Of a DNA stretch of 64,000 nt, positions 28,775-37,500 are shown one piece after another. A program made the position numbers and the translations under genes. Every line of letters begins with the position of its first letter. Position 1 is the stretch's first letter. The notes beneath the pieces were generated by a model. The model did not search any database, was not told the DNA's origin, and saw only the letters and a program-made list of their open reading frames with translations. The stretch comes from Desulfonatronum thioautotrophicum. Its GTDB lineage: Bacteria; Desulfobacterota; Desulfovibrionia; Desulfovibrionales; Desulfonatronaceae. Location: NCBI RefSeq assembly GCF_000934745.1, contig NZ_KN882168.1, positions 320,888 to 384,887 on the forward strand, read 5' to 3'.

Positions 28775-29863
28775 CTATCTCACCACCACCGCCGTTCCTT
28801 CCTCCACTTCACGGTGCCCGGCGACAATCAGTCGATCTCCAGGGCGCAGACCACTGGTGATCTGAATGCGGTCACGTTCGATGACCCCGATTTCCACTTG
28901 GCGAACCCGGGCCACACCGTCCTCCTCAACGTAGATCAGACGCTCCCCCCCCCGGTCAATCATGGCGGACAAGGGAATGGCCACGGCGTCGGGGATGATT
29001 CGACGCAGAAAGGCCACTCTGGCAATCATTCCCGGACGGATCCGCCCTTCAGGGTTTTCCAAAACAACCTGGGTGCGAAAGGTCTTGGTGGCCGGGTCGC
29101 CTCGATAGGCGATGAAGTCGATGAATCCGGAAAATTGCTGCCCCTGAAACGCATCCACCTTCACCTGGACGGGCTGGCCGATTTCAAGAAAGCGGACATC
29201 CATCTCCGGAACCTGGACCTGGACCTTGACCTTGTCGATGTTGACGAGTTCGATAACCACCTGGCCTCGGTCCACGAATTCACCAACCTCGATCAGCACG
29301 TCGTTCACCCGGCCTGGTCCCGGAGCCCGAACCAGCCCGCGGTTATACTCGATCTCGGCCTGGCGCAGGGCCTCCCTGGCTTGGACCTTCTCGGTACGAA
29401 TCTGGTCCAGTTCCTCCTCGGAAATGATCTGCTCGCTGAACAGCCGTTCACGACGCCGCACCTGTTCGTCGTACAGTTGGAACGCCGCGCGCGCCCTGGC
29501 CACGCCCGCATCCAAGGCCGTCACGTCGATCTGGGCGATGACCTGCCCGGCCTGGACGTGCTCCCCCTCGCGCACGGATACTTTCTCGACCCTGCCGGCA
29601 GTTTCCGCGGCCAAATCCACGCTCAGCCAGGCATCCACGGACCCCGGCAGCACGACCACATCCCGGAGCTCAGCGGTTGCCACCTCCTGGACCACCACAT
29701 TGACCTGGCGCGGGGAAGCCGTCTCATCGGGCACCTCTCCTGATGAATCGGAACAACCCGGAAGTGCGATCAATACAGACAATACCAACAAAGCCGGCAA
29801 AATCGGCCAGACCGACCAAATGAACCGGACGGACCAAGACCATGAAAACTGTTTCGTGTGCAT
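28775..29863 (-). CDS. RND efflux periplasmic adaptor (membrane fusion protein), lipoprotein
   Basis: A 362-residue HlyD/AcrA-family adaptor. The N-terminal signal ends in a lipobox-like LPGC followed by SDSSGE, so the mature protein is probably lipid-anchored. A barrel-sandwich lipoyl segment (GRVEKVSVREGEHVQAGQVI), an alpha-hairpin with RRERLFSEQIISEEELDQIR, a beta-barrel domain (FSGFIDFIAYRGDPATKTF) and a membrane-proximal domain follow in order. It links the RND pump encoded 716 bases downstream to an outer-membrane channel. It is the first gene of the efflux operon. Confidence 0.93.
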   Translation of the reverse strand: MHTKQFSWSWSVRFIWSVWPILPALLVLSVLIALPGCSDSSGEVPDETASPRQVNVVVQEVATAELRDVVVLPGSVDAWLSVDLAAETAGRVEKVSVREGEHVQAGQVIAQIDVTALDAGVARARAAFQLYDEQVRRRERLFSEQIISEEELDQIRTEKVQAREALRQAEIEYNRGLVRAPGPGRVNDVLIEVGEFVDRGQVVIELVNIDKVKVQVQVPEMDVRFLEIGQPVQVKVDAFQGQQFSGFIDFIAYRGDPATKTFRTQVVLENPEGRIRPGMIARVAFLRRIIPDAVAIPLSAMIDRGGERLIYVEEDGVARVRQVEIGVIERDRIQITSGLRPGDRLIVAGHREVEEGTAVVVR

Positions 29864-30118
29864 GAAAACCCCTACCTTGGGGGCAAATCAGAATTGGTTG
29901 CAAGGGGAAACGTGATGAGATAAATACTACAGAGTACCAAATGCCATGCGCAATGTTTGCGCTAAACAGATAAATCTACTTCCTTCCCTGTCCATGTTCA
30001 AGTGGCTTGACCTCGGACAGGCCGGTCTGAGAACATACCCCAATTCAAGAGTGCTTCATGGGGGCAACACCTGTGGTGCCTTCCCGGCGCTGGTGACCAC
30101 CCCGATCCGGAGAAATCC

Positions 30119-31975
30119 ATGCAATTTTCGTTTCAAAACCGTGTACTTCACCAACTGGCAGCGGGTCTTAACCAGATTTGGGGCCAGACCCTGGGCCAGA
30201 CCCTGGGCCAGACCCTGGGCCAGACCCTGGGCCAGCTTCTTCTTTTTGTCCCCGCCATCACGTTGGCCCTGCTTATGGCCCATCTGGTCCATCCGAGCCA
30301 GCTTTTGGCCCAACAGCAGCCGGCGACCGAACCGGCCCTGGTCACTCCGGCTGCAACCAATGCAACCCAGGACCTGGAAAACAGACTGGACACCGTACGG
30401 ACGCAACTGAAAACCATATCGCAGTCCATCCAGGATCGCCGCCGCTACCTGGACGTCATGCGGCAGCAAATGGCTGAGGCGGAAACCGAATCGGAACGGG
30501 CCGAGATGGCCGCCGAGATCGCTGAAATTGAACGGTTGCTGCAGGCATCTCGATCAACCTTCGAGTCTGTGGCCACCGGCGGCATCGACAGTTCCCTCTT
30601 TCGCGACGAACCGGAACAGCCCTTTGACTGGCAGCAGGAACTTTTTGAAATAATCGAGCCGTTCCTGGACCAGATGAAACAGTTCACGGAGACGCCTCGA
30701 AATATCGAACGGATCAACCGCGAGATCGCCCGCGACCAGGCCAAACTGAGTGCCGTCAATCGGGCTCTGACCAACATCACCAACATGATCGCCACAGTGG
30801 AAGACGATCAACTGCTGACCCGGTTGCAGTCCCTGGAAGCCACTTGGCTTCAGCGCAGATCGGATCTGGAATTGGAAATCAATCTGCTGCAGTTGCAACT
30901 GCAGGAACTTCGGGAGGAGCAACAGACCTTTTGGGATATGCTCCGCCAGGGCATGCTCTCTTTTGTGCAGGGTCGAGGCCTGATCCTGATCATCGCGGTC
31001 GCGGTTACCGCCGGCTTCTGGTCGCTGCTCCAGGCCTTGCCCAGGATCACCCGCCGCAAACAAGGTGTGGAGACGGTCGTCAAACGCAAACCCTATTCCC
31101 GGCTGATGACCGTCAGCTATCAGGTTTTCTGCGTCCTGGCCTCCCTGATGATCCTGCTCCTGGTGCTCTATGTCTCCGGTGACTGGCTGCTGCTTGGCCT
31201 GGCCATGATCATCCTGATCCTGGTCACTCTCGGCTCCAGAACATATCTGCCGCGATTCATGAATGAAGTACGCATGCTTCTGGACATGGGACCGGTCCGC
31301 GAAGGAGAGCGCATCGTGCTCAACGGAATCCCTTGGGAAGTCAAAAACTTGAACTACTACTCCATCCTGGTCAACAAGGAGTTGCAGGGCGGCGTCTTGC
31401 GTGTCCCTCTTGGAGATTTGACAAGCCAGATCTCCCGCCCGGTGGACAGTGAGGAACCCTGGTTTCCCACGCGCAAGGACGACTTCGTGATGCTCTCCGA
31501 CGAATCGTATGGACAGGTCCTGCTGCAAACACCGGAAGTGGTCCAGCTCAGACATGTTGGATCCATCCGGACCTTTTCCACCCCGGCCTTTCTGGACGCT
31601 TCTCCACGCAACCTGACCCGCGACGGCTTCGGTTTTGCCGTGACCTTTGGCATCGACTACCAGCACCAAGCCATCTGCCTGGATGAAGTCCCCGGCATTT
31701 TTGAAGCAGCGGTGACCGCCAACCTGAGAGCCGCCTTTCACGACGGCCTGGCATCGGTCCTGGTGGACTTCAGGGAAGCCGGAGCCTCCTCCCTGGACTA
31801 CCTGATCTACGTGATGATGCACGGCAGTGCTGCCGGCTCCTACTGGGCCGTGGGCCGGATCATTCAGCAATCATGCGTTGCGGTATGCAACGAGCATGGC
31901 TGGATTATCCCCTTTACGCAGCTCACCGTGCACCAGGGAGATGGTTTTGAAGCCCTGCGCACCATTCGATCATAG
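30119..31975 (+). CDS. MscS-like mechanosensitive ion channel protein
   Basis: A 618-residue protein. A signal-like N-terminus with a repeated GQTL unit (residues 22-39) is followed by LLLFVPAITLALLMAHLVHP, a long periplasmic coiled coil (about 75-280), three or more membrane helices (about 285-400) and a cytoplasmic MscS-type beta/alpha-beta domain. The C-terminal AVCNEHGWIIPFTQLTVH is the characteristic MscS ending. The pore-helix region (about 380-400) is less typical, so gating properties cannot be predicted. GGAG lies upstream of the ATG. It overlaps tamA by 35 bases. A role in hypo-osmotic relief would fit an organism that accumulates betaine, but this is inference. Confidence 0.82.
   Translation: MQFSFQNRVLHQLAAGLNQIWGQTLGQTLGQTLGQTLGQLLLFVPAITLALLMAHLVHPSQLLAQQQPATEPALVTPAATNATQDLENRLDTVRTQLKTISQSIQDRRRYLDVMRQQMAEAETESERAEMAAEIAEIERLLQASRSTFESVATGGIDSSLFRDEPEQPFDWQQELFEIIEPFLDQMKQFTETPRNIERINREIARDQAKLSAVNRALTNITNMIATVEDDQLLTRLQSLEATWLQRRSDLELEINLLQLQLQELREEQQTFWDMLRQGMLSFVQGRGLILIIAVAVTAGFWSLLQALPRITRRKQGVETVVKRKPYSRLMTVSYQVFCVLASLMILLLVLYVSGDWLLLGLAMIILILVTLGSRTYLPRFMNEVRMLLDMGPVREGERIVLNGIPWEVKNLNYYSILVNKELQGGVLRVPLGDLTSQISRPVDSEEPWFPTRKDDFVMLSDESYGQVLLQTPEVVQLRHVGSIRTFSTPAFLDASPRNLTRDGFGFAVTFGIDYQHQAICLDEVPGIFEAAVTANLRAAFHDGLASVLVDFREAGASSLDYLIYVMMHGSAAGSYWAVGRIIQQSCVAVCNEHGWIIPFTQLTVHQGDGFEALRTIRS
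30181..30235 (+). repeat. 12-bp tandem repeat inside the MscS-like gene
   Basis: The unit GGGCCAGACCCT occurs four times in full plus seven bases of a fifth. It encodes four Gly-Gln-Thr-Leu units and a terminal Gly-Gln. Because the unit is a multiple of three, copy-number changes would keep the frame. Confidence 0.9.
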
Positions 31976-33818
31976 TCATCGATTGCCGCGTCTTTTTTTT
32001 CTCGCTCTGCTTCTGCTCGGCTGGGCCGCACTGACCGTCCCGGTCAGTCCGGCCCACGCCCAATTTGAAACTATGCGGGACCTGGTTCCGGATGCCCTGC
32101 AACAGAGGCTGTTCGGCTCGGCGGCCTACAGCGTCAGTTTCCAGGGCCATCTGGACAGCGAACTCCGCGATGTACTCCGCTCGGTTTCCGAAACCTACGC
32201 CCTGCGCCACCACCTGCCGGCCACTCCGGAAATGCTTGATCGACGGGCCCGCGGCGACATTTCCAACCTGATGCGTGGTCTGCGCTCTGAGGGGTTCTAT
32301 GCGGGCCGGATCGAGGTTGAGCTGGATCACGCGGCCTCGCCCCCAGAGGTTCTTTTCCACATCCAACCCGGCCCGGCGTACATCCTTGCCGCCGTACACT
32401 TTGATGGACCGACCAGCGAGGAATGGTTCGACTTTCCCGCGCCAACCCCGGATACCGTCGGCTTGGCCATCGGTCGTCGGGCCCGAGGGCCGGAAATTCA
32501 GCGGGGAATCGCCAGCCTTCGGGATTTTTTGCGTGAAAACGGCCACCCTTTCCCCTGGGTCGACCTGCGCGAAGCCGTCGTGGACCACGCGGCCCAAACC
32601 ATGACCGTGTTCTATGCCTTCAATCCCGGCCCCCGCGTCCTGTTCGGCCCTGTCACGGTGGAAGGCGAGCAGCGAGTCGACCCGGCACATATCCTGAACA
32701 AGGTTCCCTGGACAGCACCCCAGGTCTTCCAAACTTCCCAGTTGAACCGACTCCGCTCCGATTTGATGCAGACCGGACTTTTCACCGTGGTGAATGTCAC
32801 CCATCCCAGCACCCCGGCGGAAGACGGCACCCTGCCAATTACCATTTCCGTGGTGGAACGCGTCCCCCGCACCATCAGGGCTGGACTGGGCTATGAAACC
32901 GACACTGGTTTCGGCACGGCTTTGGAGTGGGAACACCGCAACATCCTCGGCCGGGGAGAACAGTTGCGCACCCGGCTCCAACTTGCCGAGAAAAAACAGA
33001 CGTTCGAGACCGCCTTCCAGATACCGGAATTTCCAGACCCAACTCAGTCCCTGACGATCCAGGGCCTCATCGGACAAGAGGAGACCGATGCGCTGGAAAA
33101 AAAGGAAATCGGTGTCGGGGCCATGGTCAATCGCCAAATGGGACGATACTGGTCCGTGGGTCTCGGGACCGCGTATCGCTTTTCCGAAGTCACGCAGCTC
33201 GGGGAAACCCAGACCTTCGCCCTGCTCTCCACCCCCGGGGAAGTGATCTGGGACCGACGCAACCATATCCTCAATCCGACTCGAGGCTGGCGCGCCCAAG
33301 TCCGAGCGGAACCATTCCTGGACACCCTGGATTGGCAGACAACCTTTCTGAAGCTGTCCGGTGCACTGAGCGCCCATATGCCGATCCTGCCCGAAGAGCG
33401 AATGGTTCTCGCGGCCCGAGGCGCTCTGGGCTCGATAATGGGCCAGCCCAACTTGAGCCTGCCCGCGGATCAGCGTTTTTACGCTGGTGGTGGCGGATCA
33501 GTCCGGGGCTATGCCTTTCAATCCATTGGTCCGGAATTGGACGGGGAAATCGTGGGTGGCCGAAGCATGGTCGAGGTGGGCACGGAACTGCGACTGCGTA
33601 TGGACAATAATTTCGGGCTGGTGGCGTTCCTGGATGGCGGCCAGGTTTTCAGTGAATCCGAACTGCAGTTCCAGGACGATTTTCTCTGGGGGGCCGGCCT
33701 GGGGTTACGCTATCACCTGGACTTCGGCCCCATCCGCCTGGACTTGGCCTTCCCGCTGAACCGCCGGGAGAGGGATGATGCCTTTCAGGTCTATGTCAGC
33801 ATTGGGCAGGCGTATTGA
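31941..33818 (+). CDS. tamA: Translocation and assembly module outer-membrane protein TamA (Omp85 family)
   Basis: About 625 residues from the ATG at 31941 (the frame opens earlier, at 31827, inside the MscS-like gene). A signal peptide (LPRLFFLALLLLGWAALTVP ... AHA/QFE) leads to three POTRA-like domains (about 60-300) and a 16-strand Omp85 barrel with RAGLGYETDTGFGTALEWEH, NPTRGWRAQVRAEP and FYAGGGGSVRGYAFQSIGP, the last containing the conserved loop-6 VRGY. TamA works with TamB, encoded downstream, in outer-membrane protein and lipid traffic. The two genes are separated by an oppositely oriented toxin-antitoxin pair. Confidence 0.93.
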   Translation: MVLKPCAPFDHSHRLPRLFFLALLLLGWAALTVPVSPAHAQFETMRDLVPDALQQRLFGSAAYSVSFQGHLDSELRDVLRSVSETYALRHHLPATPEMLDRRARGDISNLMRGLRSEGFYAGRIEVELDHAASPPEVLFHIQPGPAYILAAVHFDGPTSEEWFDFPAPTPDTVGLAIGRRARGPEIQRGIASLRDFLRENGHPFPWVDLREAVVDHAAQTMTVFYAFNPGPRVLFGPVTVEGEQRVDPAHILNKVPWTAPQVFQTSQLNRLRSDLMQTGLFTVVNVTHPSTPAEDGTLPITISVVERVPRTIRAGLGYETDTGFGTALEWEHRNILGRGEQLRTRLQLAEKKQTFETAFQIPEFPDPTQSLTIQGLIGQEETDALEKKEIGVGAMVNRQMGRYWSVGLGTAYRFSEVTQLGETQTFALLSTPGEVIWDRRNHILNPTRGWRAQVRAEPFLDTLDWQTTFLKLSGALSAHMPILPEERMVLAARGALGSIMGQPNLSLPADQRFYAGGGGSVRGYAFQSIGPELDGEIVGGRSMVEVGTELRLRMDNNFGLVAFLDGGQVFSESELQFQDDFLWGAGLGLRYHLDFGPIRLDLAFPLNRRERDDAFQVYVSIGQAY

Positions 33819-33836
33819 GGGAGAACTCCTGACTGT

Positions 33837-34115
33837 TCATCGCTTGAAGTCGCGATAAAAATTTTCGTGGGCCCCAACGGCTTCAAGGTGGATCAAGCAA
33901 ACAGCGCCTTCAACGGTATATCCCAGAAGGTAAAGCTGATTTTGGCTCCGAAATTTGTAAACCAGAAGATTGGCCAAATCACCTTTTTTTCGCTCGCCCA
34001 GAGTCGGGTTTTCAGCGATCATCTCCACCGCGGCATCCACGTCAACAACCACATTGTCATTGAGTTTTTTGTATTGCCGTGCAAAACGCCTGGACTGCAG
34101 AACCCGATACGCCAT
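33837..34115 (-). CDS. RelE/ParE-family toxin
   Basis: A 92-residue protein starting at the ATG at 34115, which overlaps the antitoxin stop as TGATG. It has the compact RelE/ParE fold pattern: YRVLQSRRFARQYKKLNDNV at the N-terminus, a basic ERKKGDLANLLVYKFR core and the closing strand YLLGYTVEGAVCLIHLEAV. RelE-type toxins cut mRNA on ribosomes, ParE types poison gyrase; which applies is not decidable here. It lies on the strand opposite tamA and tamB, 18 bases beyond the tamA stop. Confidence 0.85.
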   Translation of the reverse strand: MAYRVLQSRRFARQYKKLNDNVVVDVDAAVEMIAENPTLGERKKGDLANLLVYKFRSQNQLYLLGYTVEGAVCLIHLEAVGAHENFYRDFKR

Positions 34116-34342
34116 CAGCTTCCCCGGCTTCGGGGGATGAATGGAGAGGCCCATTCCCGAGGCTCGGCCGTGGAAGCCAGGGCATCAACGATAAAGGTCA
34201 CGGGCAGGTCAGGGTTGTCGATAGCGACCCGTCCTACCTTGGCCCAGAATTCAATCTGCCCGGCGATGGTCCGGTGTTCAATTCGAGCCTCAATACGCGC
34301 GGATTCGTACAAGTTTTCATCAATTCGAACCGGTATACTCAT
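34115..34342 (-). CDS. ParD-like antitoxin
   Basis: A 75-residue protein with a ribbon-helix-helix type N-terminus (MSIPVRIDENLYESARIEAR, then HRTIAGQIEFWAKVGRVAID), typical of the ParD-like antitoxin family, and a C-terminal tail rich in Pro and Arg that would bind the toxin. It precedes the toxin gene with a TGATG overlap, the standard antitoxin-first order. The RHH fold suggests autoregulation from its own promoter in the 229-base gap before tamB. Confidence 0.83.
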   Translation of the reverse strand: MSIPVRIDENLYESARIEARIEHRTIAGQIEFWAKVGRVAIDNPDLPVTFIVDALASTAEPREWASPFIPRSRGS

Positions 34343-34571
34343 GCTCTGCCTCCATATTTATTGTGAACCGCGTCAGCCCATACCGGCCTGGCCACGACTG
34401 CCTCCAAAAGCGGGAACATTGCATGGACGCTTACCTGCCTACAAAAGTAGACGTCCAGCGTCAACAGCGCTCTTTTCCTGATTCAGGGCATTTTTGTCCT
34501 GACGCAACATACCCAGTTCCTGATATGCTTCGTCACCAGAACCGCAGAATCATCTAACTTCAAAAGCTACG

Positions 34572-37500
34572 ATGACCGATACGCCACCTTCACAACATTC
34601 ACCACCGCTCCGGCACCGCAAATGGTTGTACCTCCTCCTTGTTCCACCATTGCTGCTAATGTTCGCCATCCTGGGAGTGTTCCTTTTTTTGCGCACCGAC
34701 TTCGGCCTGCAGCGTCTGGAAACGTTTCTCAACACAACCCTGGCCGACGTGGGTGGCCAGCATATTGCCCTGTCCGGGCTGCATGGCGCGTTTCCTTTTG
34801 ACCTTCGGCTGCGTGAATTGCGGATCGCCGATGCCCAGGGGCCATGGCTGGAGAGCGACGAAATCGAGTTGCGCTGGTCAGGCCGGGATCTGCTCGCCCT
34901 GCGCATCCGGATCCAGGAATTGAGCATGGACCGGGTGGAGCTGTTGCGCCTGCCGGCCACGGATGAGCCCAAGCCGGAACGGGAACCTGTCGACCTGGAA
35001 TCCTGGGAAGCCCTCCTGGATTTTGAGCTGCCCACGGCTTTTCCCCGAGCGGCCATCGACAATCTGGACATTCGCCGGATCATCCTGGCCGAAGCCGTTG
35101 CCGGTGAACGGCTTGTTCTGGGCCTGTCCGGCGACCTGGACGCCGGAGAACATGGCGCCCGAATGAATCTGCGACTGGACGCTCTGGACGGCCCGCGGGT
35201 TGAACAGGCCGACGAAACCAGCCTGCTCACCCTGCGGGCCGGATTTGCCACGGAGACAGACATCCTGGACCTGCGTTTGGCCTTCAGCGATCCCAACGGC
35301 GCTCTGGCTCCCCTGCTCGGCCTTCCCCAGGCCACGCCACTTGGAGTTACCCTGGAGGGCGACGGCCCACCCCAGTTTTGGGACGGTGCTTTTTCCGTTC
35401 GGGCCGGCGAACTGCTCGTCCTGCAAAGCCACCTGAGTCTGGCCTGGCCGGATTATCCCAATCTGGCCTGGAGCGGTACGCTGAACATCGATTCTGCTTT
35501 GCTTCCCGAGTTGCCCCGGGAATTGCTCCCAGCCACGACATTCCACCTCCAGGCGGCCATGCCCAGGCCCGACACATTCCAGCTGGCCGAATTCGCCCTG
35601 CGCAATACGCTAATGGATCTCGACGCCCACGCGGATGTGGACCTGAACCTGTCCACCCTGACCGGTCAACTACGCCTGGATGTGCTGGATACCGCTCCCT
35701 TGGCCGAACTGACCGGGATGGAGCTGGGACCGGGCATCGGCCTTGGCGGCAACGTGTCCGGCCCCCTGACCGGCCCGGACATCCAGCTTGCCTTGCATGT
35801 CAATGAGGTTGTCGCCGATCCTGTTCAGGTCGGCGGGATAGACCTGAACGCCGCGATCAGATTCAAGGCCATGAGCGAGACAGACGTTGCCGGAGCGACA
35901 AGGCCAAATGGACAGGTCATTTCCGTTGCCGGAACTTTAATTGTCCATGGGCTGCATGTACCGGACACGGCCCTGCCCCCGGAACTGACCGCGAACTTCA
36001 ACGTGGCCTATCAACTGGCTGACCATTTCGTGGATGTGCAATCTCTGGCCCTGACCGGCCAGGACTTGGAATTGCTTGCCGTTGTCGGTTACTGCCTGGA
36101 GACCACCCGGCTGGATGCCCTTTTGGAACTCCAGCCCAGCCCGATCCAGCCCTGGCTGGATGCTCACGGACTGGAAGAAACCGCTGGGATGGCCGATTTG
36201 CGGCTCGCGGCCCAGGGCACGGTCCAGCCCATGCATCTGGACCTGAACCTGGTCACGGGACTGACTCAGCTCTCGGGCCTGCCTGAACCACTGCCCCAAC
36301 TGCTGGGCGAGGCCCCCAGACTGCATGCCCAGTTCCGGCTCCTTCCGCCAGACAACCCTGAAACAACCGGTCCGGAAACCACCGGTCCAGGGACTATCCA
36401 AGTCCAGGCCATGCACCTGCAGGCCCATGGCCTGGAGCTGAACGCGACAGCTGATTTCACCCTGGCCACCGGCGTTATCAACGGCCAGGCCACACTGGCC
36501 CTTCCCGACCTGGCCCTGGCCTCGCCGACGCCGGATTTCCACCTGGCCGGGGCCGCGGCCGTGGAAGTCCATGCCCAGGGGGACCTAAACGACAATCTGG
36601 ACCTTCGTTTCAGCCTGCACAGCGACGATCTGCGTATGAACGACCTGGAGCCATTTCCGCTCCAACTCCTTGCGGATGTCCGCTCCCTGCCTGCCACCCC
36701 CCGCGGCCGTCTGACAATGTCCGCTTCCCCCCTGCGTGCTCCCGTGCTTCTGGAGACGGCTTTCGCCGTGGACAATGCCCGGCTTCACATCACGGAACTG
36801 GAGCTGACCCTTCCAGAGGGCGCGGTTCAGGGTCAAGGTATGCTGGATCTGGACAGTCAACTGGTGACGGCCGAGCTCCAGGGCCGTATCCCGGACATCA
36901 CCCCCCTGGCCGCCCTGGCCGGACAAACCATGCACGGCGCCCTGGAACTGGACCTGACCATTTTGCCGGATGACCATACTCCAAACGCCCAGAATGCCCG
37001 GTTCCGGACATCACTCCAAGACGTTCATGCGGATTTCGGCACTGTGTCCGGTCTGAACCTTGGCGGAGAAATCCAGGACGTCACGGGAACGGTGGATGGA
37101 CCGCGAATAATGCTGGAAATGGCGGCCCGGGATGTTCATGCCGGTGAGACCCAGGTCCATCAACTGGACGCCTCCCTGGACGGTTCTCTTGCTCGACTGG
37201 ATCTGCGCGCCTCGGCCCAGGGATACGCTCTGCATCCGTTTACCCTTCGTCTGGAAGCCGTCGCGACAGAAGACCCGGCGGGCCGGACTCTGCACCTGAA
37301 CAACCTCATCGGAGATTGGGCCGGAGAAGAACTGCGTCTGACTGACCCGGTCCTCCTGACCCTCGGAGACCAGGAGCAGAGCCTCTCCGCACTGCACCTC
37401 CAGTTGGGACAGGCCACGATCCGCGCCAAGGCCCGAATCGGCGAGCAGGACGCGGACATGCGCCTGGGTGTGGAGCATCTCCCCCTTTCCTTATTCACGG

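Noticed and set aside
31923-33377. 484-codon open frame on the strand opposite tamA
   Set aside because: It mirrors the coding frame of tamA in GC-rich DNA, has no domain-like sequence, and would exclude a clear Omp85 gene.
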